Positions 1-13,053 of a DNA stretch of 64,000 nucleotides are shown piece by piece. The notes under the pieces were generated by a model. That model worked only from the letters and a program-made list of their open reading frames with translations. It searched no databases and had not been told where the DNA came from. The stretch lies in assembly GCF_904849725.1 (NCBI RefSeq), contig NC_058518.1, forward strand, positions 506,651,225 to 506,715,224. The letters run 5' to 3'. How positions within the stretch are numbered: position 1 is the first letter of the stretch; each line of letters starts with the position of its first letter. The stretch is from Hordeum vulgare subsp. vulgare. Taxonomy: Eukaryota > Streptophyta > Magnoliopsida > Poales > Poaceae. The position numbers were made by a program, and so were the translations under genes.

Positions 1-1324
1 CTTGGGGCTCAAGGAGCCCCAAGGGGGTCGGCCGAGCGTAGGGGGGAAGGCTCCCCCCCCAAACCGAGTTGGACTTGGTTTGGTGGGTGGGAGTCCTTCC
101 TTCCCTTCCCACCTCCTTTTTTTTTCTTTTCTCTTTTCTTTTCTTTTCTAGGCGCATAGGGCCCTTTTGGGCTGTCCCACCAGCCCACTAAGGGCTGGTG
201 CGCCACCCTCAAGGCCTATGGGCTTCCCCGGGGTGGGTTGCTCCCCCCCGGTGAACTCCCGGAACCCATTCGTCATTCCCGGTACATTCCCGGTAACTCC
301 GAAAACCTTCCGGTAATCAAATGAGGTCATCCTATATATCAATCTTCGTTTCCGGACCATTCCGGAAACCCTCGTGACGTCCGTGATCTCATTCGGGACT
401 CCGAACAACATTCGGTAACCAACCATATAACTCAAATATGCATAAAACAACGTCGAGCCTTAAGTGTGCAGACCCTGCGGGTTCGAGAACTATGTAGACA
501 TGACCCGAGAGACTCCGCGGTCAATATCCAATAGCGGGACCTGGATGCCCATATTGGATCCTACATATTCTATGAAGATCTTATCGTTTGAACCTCAGTG
601 CCAAGGATTCATATAATCCCGTATGTCATTCCCTTTGTCCTTCGGTATGTTACTTGCCCGAGATTCGATCGTTAGTATCCGCATACCTATTTCAATCTCA
701 TTTACCGACAAGTCTCTTTACTCGTTCCGTAATACAAGATCCCGTAACTTACACTAAGCTACATTGCTTGCAAGGCTTGTGTATGATGTTGTATTACCGA
801 GTGGGCCCCGAGATACCTCTCCGTCACGCGGAGTGACAAATCCCAGTCTTGATCCATACTAACTCAACTAACACCTTCGGAGATACCTGTAAAGCATCTT
901 TATAGTCACCCAGTTATGTTGCGACGTTTGATACACACAAAGCCTTCCTCCGGTGTCAGTGAGTTATATGATCTCATGGTCATACGAATAAATACTTGAC
1001 ACGCAGAAAACAGTAGCAACAAAATGACACGATCAACATGCTACGTCTATTAGTTTGGGTCTAGTCCATCACGTGATTCTCCTAATGACGTGATCCAGTT
1101 ATCAAGCAACAACACCTTGTTCATAATCAGAAGACACTGACTATCTTTGATCAACTGGCTAGCCAACTAGAGGCTTGCTAGGGACGGTGTTTTGTCTATG
1201 TATCCACACATGTAAATGAGTCTTCATTCAATACAATTATAGCATGGATAATAAACGATTATCTTGATACAGGAATTATAATAATAACCATATTTATTAT
1301 TGCCTCTAGGGCATAATTCCAACA
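1..1324 (-). mobile_element. BARE/Angela/WIS-type Copia LTR, cut by the window edge
   Basis: On the minus strand the LTR starts at 1324 with TGTTGGAATTATGCCC, the usual start of BARE/Angela/WIS LTRs. It runs colinear with the complete LTRs at 3972-5781 and 11069-12884, but roughly the first 500 bases, as read on the plus strand, lie outside the window. The bases right of 1324 (GTTAG) are not a polypurine tract. This is therefore the outer end of a 5' LTR or a solo LTR, and any internal region lies to the left. GTTAG at 1325-1329 would be one half of its target-site duplication. Confidence 0.9.
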
Positions 1325-3971
1325 GTTAGTTGTAGACTTTAGGATTCTTTAGCATGATGTGAATTTTCATGTCATTTGGAGTCCTGTAGCTTATGGTTTT
1401 CCTGTTGTCAATATGTCTTCAGATCGAAAACTGCAGTTTCATAAACTGTTATTTTCACTAAGTCTGAAACTGTGTGTGAGATGCCCTTTTGTGAGTTCTT
1501 TTCCTAGTGTTCCATGCTTACATGCTAGGTGTTATTAGTTGTATGTGGTAGTGCATCTTGCCCTCTATTGCCTCATGCCTTGGTTGAGTATATTGGTTTT
1601 GTGTAGCTCGTAGTTGTGGGGTGTAGAAAATGCTATGTGGCTGATTTTGGCAGATGATAGTGATTTCTTGTTTAGCCCGTAGTTGTTGAACCATTGCTCC
1701 GTTTTGTTCGTGTCCTATATGAAACTTGCTTAGAATCTCGTGTAGTTTCATATTATCTTGCTGGTTGTGTGTTTTGAGATGCTTGTAACTGTCGTTGCAC
1801 ACATATTGCATTCATGCCATCATATCTTGCGGTGTTCGTATCTTTTGAACCATAGCTCCGTTGGAGATGTTCTCTATGTGTAAATTGCTTGTAACGACGC
1901 GTAGAATCACGTGAACCCATTTATTTTTCTGTTTAACAACTATTTAAACGTGTTAGTTCAGATCTGGACAGAATTGTAAATTAACGCATGAGGTCATCTC
2001 GGAGATGCTATATGTCATTTCTGACCTCATTTAAAATGCCTAGATAGGTAGTTTAATTACGCTTCACCTCTTGCCATGTTTAACCACATTTACCAGGATG
2101 GAATTAAATAATTCGTATGTGGAGTTTCATCAATATGCAACTTGTTGCATATTGAACTTCACCTAATGTGTAGTGTTTGAGTGTTGTGAATCGCCGTGCC
2201 ATGTATTGCATATATTCAGCTGATCATGTATCATATGTGGATTGCATCTTGTCGTGCATGTGCCGTGGTGAATATCTGTGCTGATGCTTGTTTCCGGTTT
2301 CCTTCGTCTCGATAGAGTTCCGCAAGCGTGTCGGATTGTGAGGACCCGTTTGACTACATCGGTTCGTCTGCTTCACGGAGTCATTCTTCTTCCAAGCTGG
2401 ATCTCAGGCAAGATGACCATTTCCCCAGATACCATTACTATCATTGCCATGCTAGTATTATCGTTTCTGTCGCTATGTCTGATTGCCTACCACATGTTAA
2501 ATATCAGCCTCTCAACAATGCCATGAAAACCTTCAACCTGTTCACAACCTAGCAACCACTGATTGGCTATGTTACCGCTTGCTTAACCATGTGTTAGCAT
2601 TGCTATAGTTGCAGGTGCAGTTGCTTCCATGTGACAACATGGGTTCCTTGTTATATCACCCTATTAAATGCTATTTAATTTAATGGACCTATATACTTGG
2701 TAAAAGGTGGAAGGCTTGGCCTTTCTAGCCTGGTGTTTTGTTCCACCTTTGCCCCCTTAGTTTCAGCTACCGGTGTTATGTTCCATAATTGAGCGCTCCT
2801 AACACGATCGGGGTTGTTATGGGGACCCCCTTGATAATTCGTTCTATATTAAGACTGGTCTGGCAAGGCCCAACTTTGGTACTACATTTGCCTAAACACC
2901 TAATAAAATTGCATAGGGACTTTCCGGACCCCGAGGATAATTAATCAACCCCAGGGCCAGTGCTCCGCATGAGTGTTGGTCCAAACTGGCAGACTATGGG
3001 GCCACCGCGGGGAAACCCGAGGTTTGGTTTCTCCTAATGTGACCCATCCGTCGTGTCCTGAGAACGAGATACGCGACTCCTATCGGGTTCGTCGACACGT
3101 CGGGCGGCCTTGCTGGATTAGTTTTACCTTTGACGAAATATCTTGTGCATCGGGATTCCAGTGATGCTTTGGGCAATCTCAGAGTTGAGGTTTTCCACTA
3201 AGGAGTCCAACGAGATCGCGAGTTTCGTGATCGAGGATTTCTATGCGGCTTGTGGTAATTTGTGATGGACTAGTTGGAGCACCCCTGCAGGGTTAAATAT
3301 TTTCGGAAAGTCGTGCCCGCGGTTACGTGGCAACGTGAAAACTTTGTGTAAACACTGGTTCTAGACAACTTGAAGTTAACTTAATTAAAATATGCCAACT
3401 GAGTGTGTAACCGTGACTGTCTCTTCCGTGAGTTCCTTCTCCGATCGAGGACACGGTGGGGTTATGTCTGACGTAAGTAGGTGTTCAGGATCATTCTTTT
3501 GATCATCAGTAGTTCACGTCCGTTATACGTAGATCTCCCCCCTCTTTATTCTTGTACTCGTAAGTTAGCCACCTCATATATGCTTAGTTGCTTGCTGCAG
3601 CCTCACCACTTAACCATACCTCATCCATTAAGCTTTGCTAGTCTTGATACCTTTGGAAATGAGATTGCTGAGTCCCCTGTGGCTCACAAATTACTACAAC
3701 ACCGGTTGCAGGTACATGTAAAGGTTACTTTACGCGAGCGCATTGATTGTGCATTTGAGTTGCTTCTTCTTCTTCTTCTTCGATCTAGGATGGGTTCCAG
3801 GCCGCCTGGGATAGCAAGGATGGACGTAGTTCTTCTTTTCTTGTTTGTTTTCGTTCGTAGTTGGACCCTGCTCTTCTTTGTGTTATGTATGTATTGTACT
3901 GATGTGCCTCTGATGTAGCTTGTGGCGAGTGTAAGCCAACTCTATATATCTCATCTCTTCAGTACATGTAC
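1325..3971 (-). mobile_element. Part of a very long Gypsy/LARD-like LTR, split by a Copia insertion
   Basis: This stretch has no long ORF and reads as diverged retroelement DNA. It continues after the Copia insertion at 12885-12989, where the minus strand starts with TGTAACGCCCAAGATGCG, a typical Gypsy LTR start. The two parts together exceed 2.7 kb, which suggests one of the very long LTRs known from Triticeae LARD or Sukkula-type elements. The family name is an inference from memory of such repeats. Small ORFs here, for example 2328-2552, have no recognisable domain. The left part is truncated by the LTR ending at 1324. Confidence 0.5.
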
Positions 3972-5781
3972 TGTTGGGGAACGTCGCATGGGAAACAAAA
4001 AATTTCCTACGCGCACGAAGACCTATCATGGTGATGTCCATCTACGAGAGGGGATGAGTGATCTACGTACCCTTGTAGACCGTACAGCAGAAGCGTTAGT
4101 GAACGCGGTTGATGTAGTGGAACGTCCTCACGTCCCTTGATCCGCCCCGCGAACAATCCCGCGATCAGTCCCACGATCTAGTACCGAACGGACGGCACCT
4201 CCGCGTTCAACACACGTACAGCTCGACGATGATCTCGGCCTTCTTGATCCAGCAAAAGAGACGGAGAAGTAGAAGAGTTCTCCGGCAGCGTGACGGTGCT
4301 CCGGAGGTTGGTGATGACCTTGTCTCAGCAGGGCTCCGCCCGAGCTCCGCAGAAACGCGATCTAGAGGAAAAACCGTGGAGGTATGTGGTCGGGCTGCCG
4401 TGGAAAAGTCATCTCAAATCAGCCCTAAAACCTCCGTATATATAGCAGGGAGACGGGGGGCCTTGCCTTGGGGCTCAAGGAGACCCAAGGGGGTCGGCCG
4501 AGCCAAGGGGGGAAGGTCTCCCCCCCCCCAAACCGAGTTGGACTTGGTTTGGTGGGTGGGAGTCCTTCCTTCCCTTCCCACCTCCTCCTTTTTTTTTCTT
4601 TCTCTTTGATTTTTCTTCTAATGCGCATATGGCCCTTTTGGGCTGTCCCACCAGCCCACTAAGGGCTGGTGCGCCACCCTCAAGGCCTATGGGCTTCCCC
4701 GGGGTGGGTTGCCCCCCGGTGAACTCCCGGAACCCATTCGTCATTCCCGGTAACTCCGAAAACCTTCCGGTAATCAAATGAGGTCATCCTATATATCAAT
4801 CTTCGTTTCCGGACCATTCTGGAAACCCTCATGACGTCCGTGATCTCATTCGGGACTCCGAACAACATTCCGTAACCAACCATATAACTCAAATACGCAT
4901 AAGACAACGTCGAACCTTAAGTGTGCAGACCCTGCGGGTTCGAGAACTATGTAGACATGACCCGAGAGACTCCTCGGTCAATATCCAATAGCGGGACCTG
5001 GATACCCATATTGGATCCTACATATTCTATGAAGATCTTATCGTTTGAACCTCAGTGCCAAGGATTCATATAATCCCGTATGTCATTCCCTTTGTCCTTC
5101 GGTATGTTACTTGCCCGAGATTCGATCGTTAGTATCCGCATACCTATTTCAATCTCGTTTACCGGCAAGTCTCTTTACTCGTTCCGTAATACAAGATCCC
5201 ATAACTTACACTAAGCTACATTGCTTGCAAGGCTTGTGTGTGATGTTGTATTACCGAGTGTGCCCCGAGATACCTCTCCGTCACACGGAGTGACAAATCC
5301 CAGTCTTGATCCATACTAACTCAACTAATACCTTCGGAGATACCTGTAGAGCATCTTTATAGTCACCGAGTTACGTTGCGACGTTTGATACACACAAAGC
5401 ATTCCTCCAGTGTCAGTGAGTTATATGATCTCATGGTCAGAGGAATAAATACTTGACACGCAGAAAACAGTAGCAACAAAATGACACGATCAACATGCTA
5501 CGTCTATTAGTTTGGGTCTAGTCCATCACGTGATTCTCCTAATGACGTGATCCAGTTATCAAGCAACAACACCTTGTTCATAATCAGAAGACACGGACTA
5601 TCTTTGATCAACTGGCTAGCCAACTAGAGGCTTGCTAGGGACGGTGTTTTGTCTATGTATCCACACATGTAAATGAGTCTTCATTCAATACAATTATAGC
5701 ATGGATAATAAACGATTATCTTGATACAGGAATTATAATAATAACCATATTTATTATTGCCTCTAGGGCATAATTCCAATA
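3972..5781 (-). repeat. 3' LTR of the Copia element 3972-12884
   Basis: The terminal repeat matches 11069-12884 over its whole length. Its inner edge at 5781 abuts the polypurine tract. The last bases read CCAATA instead of CCAACA, a single change. A TATATATA motif near 4437-4444 corresponds to the LTR promoter on the minus strand. Confidence 0.93.
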
Positions 5782-5801
5782 GTCTCCCACTTGCACTAGA
5801 G
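5782..5801 (-). other. Polypurine tract of the Copia element
   Basis: On the minus strand, CTAGTGCAAGTGGGAGAC lies directly upstream of the 3' LTR. This is the plus-strand priming site used in reverse transcription. The same sequence occurs at 44909-44928 in the second BARE/Angela copy. Confidence 0.85.
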
Positions 5802-5833
5802 TCAATAATCTAGCCCTCACATCATCATGCGAA

Positions 5834-8800
5834 TTACATTGTAATAAATCTAACACCCATACAGTTCTGGTGTTGATCATGCTTTGGCCGTGGAAGAGGT
5901 TTAGTCAGCGGGTCTGCTACATTCAGATCCGTGTGCACTTTGCATATATTTACGTCCTCTACCTCGACGTAGTCGCGGATGAGGTTGAAGCGTCGTTTGA
6001 TGTGTCTGGTCTTCTTGTGAAACCGTGGTTCCTTTGCTAAGGCAATGGCACCCGTGTTGTCACAGAACAAGGTTATTGGATTCAGTGCGCTTGGCACCAC
6101 TCCAAGATCCATCATGAACTGCTTCATCCAGACACCCTCCTTAGCCGCCTCCGAGGCAGCCATGTACTCCGCTTCACATGTAGAATCTGCTACGACGCTT
6201 TGCTTGGAACTGCACCAGCTTACTGCACCCCCATTAAGAATAAATACGTATCCGGTTTGCGACTTAGAGTCGTCCGGATCTGTGTCAAAGCTTGCATCGA
6301 CGTAACCTTTTACGGCGAGCTCTTCGTCACCTCCATACACGAGAAACATCTCCTTAGTCCTTTTCAGGTACTTCAGGATATTCTTGACCGCTGTCCAGTG
6401 ATCCACTCCTGGATTACTCTGGAACCTACCTGCCATACTTATGGCCAGGCTAACATCCGGTCTAGTGCACAACATTGCATACATGATAGAACCTATGGCT
6501 GAAGCATACGGGACGGAGCGCATATGCTCTCTATCTTCATCAGTTGCTGGGCACCGAGTCTTACTCAATCTCGTACCTTGTAAAACTGGCAAGAACCCTT
6601 TCTTGGACTGTTCCATTTTGAACCTCTTCAAAACTTTATCAAGGTATGTGCTTTGTGAAAGTCCTATCAGGCGTTTTGATCTATCCCTATAGATTTTAAT
6701 GCCTAGAATGTAAGCAGCTTCTCCTAGGTCCTTCATAGAGAAACTTTTATTCAAGTAATCCTTTATGCTCTCCAAAAACTCTACGTTGTTTCCAATCAGC
6801 AATATGCCATCCACATATAATATTAGAAACGCCACAGAGCTCCCACTCACTCTCTTGTAAATACAAGATTCTCCAACCACTTGTATAAACCCAAATGCTT
6901 TGATCACCTCATCAAAGTGCTTGTTCCAACTCCGAGATGCTTGCACCAGTCCATAAATGGATCGCTGGAGCTTGCACACCTTGTTAGCATTCTTAGGATC
7001 GACAAAACCTTCGGGTTGCATCATATACAATTCCTCCTTAAGGAAACAGTTAAGGAACGCCGTTTTGACATCCATCTGCCAGATTTCATAATCGAAAAAT
7101 GCAGCTATTGCTAACATGATTCTGACGGACTTAAGCATCGCTACGGGTGAGAATGTCTCATCGTAGTCAACTCCTTGAACTTGCGAAAAACCCTTTGCCA
7201 CAAGTCGAGCTTTATAAACGGTCACATTGCCATCAGCGTCCGTCTTCCTCTTAAAGATCCATTTGTTCTGAATAGCCTTGCGGCCCTAGGGCAGTACCTC
7301 CAAAGTCCACACTTTGTTCTCATACATCGATCCTATCTCGGACTTCATGGCTTCTAGCCATTTGTTGGAATCTGGGCCCACCATTGCTTCTTCATAATTT
7401 GCAGGTTCATTGTTGTCCAACAACATGATTGACAAGACGGGATTACCGTACCACTCTGGAGCAGCACGTGGTCTCGTCGACCTGCGTGGTTCGACAGAAA
7501 CTTGAACCGGAGTTTCATGATCATCATCATTAACTTCCTCCTCAACCGGCATCGCAACTACAGAGGTTTCCCCCTGCCATGCGCCACCATCCAGAGGGAT
7601 GAGAGGTTCGACAACCTCGTCAAGTTCTATCTTCCTCCCACTCAATTCTCTCGAGAGAAACTCTTTCTCGAGAAAAGCTCCGTTTTTAGCAACAAATACT
7701 TTGCCCTCGGATTTGAGATAGAAGGTGTACCCAACTGTCTCTTTTGGGTAACCTATGAAGATGCACTTTTCCGCTTTGGGTTCCAGCTTTTCAGGCTGAA
7801 GCTTTTTGACATAAGCATCACATCCCCAAACTTTAAAAAACGACAACTTTGGCCTTTTTCCATACCACAGTTCGTATGGTGTCGTCTCAACGGATTTTGA
7901 TGGTGCCCTATTTAAAGTGAATGCAGCTGTTTCTAATGCATAACCCCAAAACGATAACGGCAAATCGGTAAGAGACATCATAGATCGCACCATCTCTAAT
8001 AAAGTACGATTACGACGTTCGGATACACCATTACGCTGTGGTGTTCCAGGCGGTGTCAACTGTGAAACAATTCCACATTGTCTTAAGTGAGCACCAAACT
8101 CGAAACTCAGATATTCACCCCCACGATCAGACCGTAGGAATTTGATCTTCTTGTTACGATGATTTTCAACTTCACTCTGAAATTGCTTGAACTTTTCAAA
8201 TGTTTCAGACTTGTGCTTCATCAAGTAGACATAACCATATCTACTCAAATCGTCAGTGAAGGTGAGAAAATAACGATATCCGCCGCGTGCCTCCACGCTC
8301 ATCGGACCACACACATCGGTATGTATGATTTCCAACAAGTCACTTGCACACTCCATTGTTCCGGAGAACGGAGTCTTAACCATCTTGCCCATGAGGCATG
8401 GTTCGCACGTGTCAAGTGAATCAAAGTCAAGTGACTCCAAAAGTCCATCAGCATGGAGTTTCTTCATGCGCTTTACAACAATATGACCTAAGCGGCAGTG
8501 CCACAAAAATATGGCGCTATCATTGTTAACTCTAACTCTTTTGGTCTCAGTGTTATGTATGTGTGTATTGCTATCAAGATTCAATATGAACAATCCTCTC
8601 ACATTGGGTGCATGACCATAAAAGATGTTACTCATAGAAATAGAACAACCATTATTCTCTGACTTAAAAGAGTAACCGTCTCGCAATAAACAAGATCCAG
8701 ATATAATGTTCATGCTCAACGCAGGCACTAAATAACAATGTTTTAAGTTCATCACTAATCCTGATGGTAACTGAAGTGAAACTGTGCCGACGACGATTGC

Positions 8801-9814
8801 ATCAACCTTGGAACCATTTCCTACGCGCATCGTCACTTCATCTTTCGCCAGCCTTCGTCTATTCCGCAGTTCCTGTTTCGAGTTGCAAATATGAGCAACA
8901 GAACCGGTATCGAATACCCAGGCACTACTACGAGAGCCGGTTAAGTACACATCAATAACTTGTATATCAAATATACCTGATTTTTCTTTGGCCGCCTTCT
9001 TATCTGCCAGATACTTGGGGCAATTGCGCTTCCAGTGACCCATACCCTTGCAATAGTAACACTCCGTTTCAGGCTTAGGTCCAGCTTTGGGTTTCTTCGT
9101 CAGATTGGCAACAGGCTTGCCGCTCTTCTTTGAATTACCCTTCTTGCCTTTGCCGTTTCTCTTGAAACTAGTGGTCTTATTCACCATCAACACTTGATGC
9201 TCTTTACGGAGTTCAGACTCTGCGACTTTCAGCATCGCAAACAACTCGCCGGGAGACTTGTTCATCCCCTGCATGTTGTAGTTCAACACAAAGCCTTTAT
9301 AGCTTGGCGGCAGTGATTGAAGGATTCTGCCAGTGATAGCCTCTTGCGGGAGTTCAATCCCCAGCTCAGCTAGACGGTTTGAGTACCCAGACATTTTGAG
9401 CACATGTTCACTGACAGACGAGTTTTCCTCCATCTTGCAAGCATAGAATTTATCGGAGGTCTCATACCTCTCGATCCGGGCGTTCTTCTGAAAGATAAAC
9501 TTCAACTCCTGGAACATCTCAAATGCTCCATGACGCTCAAAGCGACGTTGAAGTACCGGTTCTAAGCCATACAAGACTGCACATTGAACTACTGAGTAGT
9601 CCTCCTTACGTGCTAACCAAGCGTTCTTAACATCCTGATCAGCCGTAGCGGGTGGTTCATCTCCTAGCGTAGCATTAAGGACATAATCCTTCTTCCCAGC
9701 TTGTAAGATTAGCTTAAGATTACGAGCCCAGTCTACAAAGTTGCTTCCATCATCTTTCAACTTAGCTTTCTCTAGGAACGTATTAAAATTCAGGGTGACT
9801 GTCGCGTGAGCCAT
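5834..9814 (-). pseudogene. Copia gag-pol polyprotein with one internal stop
   Basis: One frame runs from ATG at 9814 to the stop at 5834 (about 1,326 codons) and is interrupted once, by TAG at 7286-7288, just after the integrase linker. In order it shows: a gag domain; a CX2CX4HX4C zinc knuckle (C252, C255, H260, C265); a protease DTG motif near residue 302; the integrase zinc-binding HHCC region and a DDE core with the GTPQRNGVSERRNRT stretch; then reverse transcriptase and RNase H. In RT the catalytic motif reads YVDG (changed codon at 6806-6808), while the second copy at 45-46 kb keeps YVDD. The frame does not shift across the stop, so decay is limited to point mutations. In this family one ORF normally encodes the whole virus-like particle machinery. 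This copy should give only gag, protease and integrase, with a dead RT. Confidence 0.93.
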
Positions 9815-11049
9815 GATCTACAACACAAATATATTGAAAGTGGACTTAGACTATGTTCAAGATAATTAGAGTTTAACTTAATCAAATTATTCGCTAAACT
9901 CCCACTCAAAAAGTACATCTCTCTAGTCATTTGAGTGGTTCATGATCCACTTACACTAGCTCAAGTCCGATCATCACGTGAGTTGAGTATAGTTTCAGTG
10001 GTAAGCATCCCTATGCTAATCATATCATCTATATGATTCATGATCGACCTTTCGGTCTCATGTGTTCCGAGGCCATGTCTGCACATGCTAGGCTCGTCAA
10101 GCTTAACTCGAGTGTTCCGCGTGCGCAACTGTTTTGCACCCGTTGTATGTGAACGTTGAGTCTATCACACCCGATCATCACGTGGTGTCTCGAAACGACG
10201 AACTGTAGCAACGGTGCACAGTTGGGGAGAACACAATTTCGTCTTGAAATTTAGTGAGAGATCACCTCATAATGCTACCGTCGTACTAAGCAAAATAAGG
10301 TGCATAAAAGGATTAACATCACATGCAATTCATAAGTGACATGATATGGCCATCATCACGTGCTTCTTGATCTCCATCACCAAAGCACCGGCACGATCTT
10401 CTTGTCACCGGCGCCACGCCATGATCTCCATCAACGTGTTGCCATTGAGGTTGTCGTGCTACTCATGCTATTACTACTAAAGCTACATCCTAGCAAAATA
10501 GTAAACGCATCTGCAAGCACAAACATTAGTATAAAGACAACCCTATGGCTCCTGCCGGTTGCCGTACCATCGACGTGCAAGTCGATATTATCTATTACAA
10601 CATGATCATCTCATACATCCAATATATCACATCGCATCGTTGGCCATATCACATCACAAGCATACCCTGCAAAAACAAGTTAGACGTCCTCTAATTTTGT
10701 TGTTGCATGTTTTACGTGGTGACCACGGGTATCTAGTAGGATCGCATCTTACTGACGCAAACACCACAACGGAGATATATGAGTTGCTATTTAACCTCAT
10801 CCAAGGACCTCCTCGGTCAAATCCGATTCAACTAAAGTTGGAGAAACCGACACTTGCCAGTCATCTTTGAGCAACGGGGTTACTCATAGCGATGAAACCA
10901 GTCTCTCGTAAGCGTACGAGTAATGTCGGTCCAAGCCGCCTCAATCCAACAATACCGCGGAATCAAGAAAAGACTAAGGAGGGCAGCAAAACGCACATCA
11001 CCGCCCACAAAAACTTTTGTGTTCTACTCGAGAAGACATCTACGCATGA
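9815..11049 (-). other. Untranslated leader of the Copia element
   Basis: About 1.23 kb lies between the PBS and the gag start, without a conserved ORF on the element's sense strand. Long leaders are typical of the BARE/Angela lineage. The stretch is colinear with 48940-50173 in the second copy. Confidence 0.7.
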
Positions 11050-11068
11050 ACCTAGCTCATGATGCCAC
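11050..11068 (-). other. Primer binding site of the Copia element
   Basis: Directly inside the 5' LTR the minus strand reads TGGCATCATGAGC. This is an imperfect match to TGGTATCAGAGC, which pairs with initiator methionine tRNA and is the usual primer site in this lineage. Confidence 0.6.
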
Positions 11069-12884
11069 TGTTGGGGAACGTCGCATGGGAAACAAAAATT
11101 TTCCTACGCGCACGAAGACCTATCATGGTGATGTCCATCTACGAGAGGGCATGAGTGATCTACGTACCCTTGTAGACCGTACAGCAGAAGCGTTAGTGAA
11201 CGCGGTTGATGTAGTGGAACGTCCTCACGTCCCTTGATCCGCCCCACGAACAATCCCGCGATCAGTCCCATGATCTAGTACCGAACGGACGGCACCTCCG
11301 CGTTCAGCACACGTATAGCTCGACGATGATCTCGGCCTTCTTGATCCAGCAAGAGAGACGAAGAGGTAGAAGAGTTCTCCGGCAGCGTGACGGCGCTCCG
11401 GAGGTTGGTGATGACCTTGTCTCAGCAGGGCTCCGCCCGAGCTCCGCAGAAACGCGATCTAGAGGAAAAACCGTGGAGGTATCTGGTCGGGCTGCCGTGG
11501 AAAAGTCGTCTCAAATCAGCCCTAAAACCTCCGTATATATAGGTGGGAGGGAGGGGACCTTGCCTTGGGGCTCAAGGAGCCCCAAGGGGGTCGGCCGAGC
11601 CAAGGGGGGAAGGCTCCCCCCCAAACCGAGTTGGACTTGGTTTGGTGGGTGGGAGTCCTTCCTTCCCTTCCCACCTCCTCTTTTTTTTGTTTTCTCTTTG
11701 ATTTTCTTTTCTAGGCGCATAGGGCCCTTTTGGGCTGTCCCACCAGCCCACTAAGGGCTGGTGCGCCACCCTCAAGGCCTATGGGCTTCCCTGGGGTGGG
11801 TTGCCCCCCCGGTGAACTCCCGGAACCCATTCGTCATTCCTGGTACATTCCCGGTAACTCCGAAAACCTTCCGGTAATAAAATGAGGTCATCCTATATAT
11901 CAATCTTTGTTTCCGGACCATTCCGGAAACCCTCGTGACGTCCGTGATCTCATCTGGGACTCCGAACAACATTCGGTAACCAACCATATAACTCAAATAC
12001 GCATAAAACAACGTCGAGCCTTAAGTGTGCAGACCCTGCGGGTTCGAGAACTATGTAGACATGACCGAGAGACTCCTCGGTCAATATCCAATAGCGGGAC
12101 CTGGATGCCCATATTGGATCCTACATATTCTACGAAGATCTTATCGTTTGAACCTCAGTGTCAAGGATTCATATAATCCCATATGTCATTCCCTTTGTCC
12201 TTCGGTATGTTACTTGCCCGAGATTCGATCGTTAGTATCCGCATACCTATTTCAATCTCGTTTACCGGCAAGTCTCTTTACTCGTTCCGTAATACAAGAT
12301 CCCGTAACTTACACTAAGTCACATTGCTTGCAAGGCTTGTGTGTGATGTTGTATTACCGAGTGGGCCCTGAGATACCTCTCCGTCACACAGAGTGACAAA
12401 TCCCGGTCTTGATCGATACTAACTCAACTAACACCTTCGGAGATACCTGTAGAGCATCTTTATAGTCACCCAGTTACGTTGCGACGTTTGATACACACGA
12501 AGTATTCCTCCGGTGTCAGTGAGTTATATGATCTCATGGTCATAGGAACAAATACTTGACACGCAGAAAACAGTAGCAACAAAATGACACGATCAACATG
12601 CTACATCTATTAGTTTGGGTCTAGTCCATCACGTGATTCTCCTAATGACGTGATCCAATTATCAAGCAACAACACCTTGTTCATAATCAGAAGACACTGA
12701 CTATCTTTGATCAACTGGCTAGCCAACTAGAGGCTTGCTAGGGATAGTGTTTTGTCTATGTATCCATACATGTAAATGAGTCTTCATTCAATACAATTAT
12801 AGCATGGATAATAAACGATTATCTTGATACAGGAATTATAATAATAACTATATTTATTATTGCCTCTAGGGCATAATTCCAACA
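11069..12884 (-). repeat. 5' LTR of the Copia element 3972-12884
   Basis: The repeat is complete, from TGTTGGAATTATG at 12884 (minus strand) to CCCCAACA at 11069. TGTAC follows directly at 12885-12889 and matches the left flank. Confidence 0.93.
11534..11541 (-). promoter_or_regulatory. LTR TATA box
   Basis: TATATATA within the context CCTATATATACGGAGG on the minus strand, in the 5' LTR. The same motif is at 4437-4444 and 50677-50684. It is missing from the left LTR of the second copy. BARE-type LTRs are known to promote from such a TATA box. Confidence 0.6.
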
Positions 12885-12989
12885 TGTACTTGTAACGATA
12901 TCCATTGTTGCGAAACGACGAGATGCGCTTCTGTCGCTGACGAGGCCCTCGTGCCAAATTGAGGATAGGATCGCATCTTGGGCGTTACA
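12885..12989 (-). mobile_element. Outer end of the long Gypsy/LARD-like LTR
   Basis: This continues 1325-3971 across the Copia insertion. TGTAC is duplicated at both edges, and the joined sequence reads on without a gap. The LTR terminus TGTAACGCCC (minus strand) is at 12989. Confidence 0.5.
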
Positions 12990-13053
12990 TTCTTGGACAC
13001 CAAGCTCATTGTACGTACTTTACTTACACTTGCAGTGATCCGGAGTGGCATAC
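12990..13053. other. Gene-derived flank left of the solo LTR
   Basis: These 64 bases are non-LTR sequence that continues at 14512 once the solo LTR is removed. They probably belong to the same region as the P450 fragment (an intron or degraded exon), but nothing in them is recognisable alone. Confidence 0.3.

Larger units (their letters stand above)
3972..12884 (-). mobile_element. Full-length BARE/Angela-type Copia retrotransposon
   Basis: The element is 8,913 bp long with two LTRs (1,810 and 1,816 bp) that start TGTTGG and end CCAACA. A perfect 5-bp target-site duplication TGTAC flanks it (3967-3971 and 12885-12889). Internal order on the minus strand is PBS, a leader of about 1.25 kb, gag, protease, integrase, reverse transcriptase, RNase H and polypurine tract, which is Copia order. 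By eye the first 330 LTR bases differ at about nine sites, so insertion is fairly recent. The polyprotein has one in-frame stop and a changed RT catalytic residue, so this copy cannot move by itself. It sits inside the long Gypsy-like LTR and restores that sequence when removed. Confidence 0.95.

Noticed and set aside
148..450. A 100-residue minus-strand ORF that recurs, with variations, in every BARE/Angela LTR (also about 4475-4907, 11772-12011, 43602-43997)
   Set aside because: It lies wholly inside LTR sequence, differs in length and frame between copies and has no known domain. It repeats only because the LTR repeats.
588..836. An 82-residue plus-strand ORF starting MNLSAKDSYNPVCHSL, found in all LTR copies
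   Set aside because: Antisense to the LTR, without domain or composition of a gene; its recurrence is explained by LTR homology.
9815..11068. Short ORFs in the BARE/Angela leader (for example 10559-10870)
   Set aside because: They lie antisense to the element in its untranslated leader and are not kept in the second copy.
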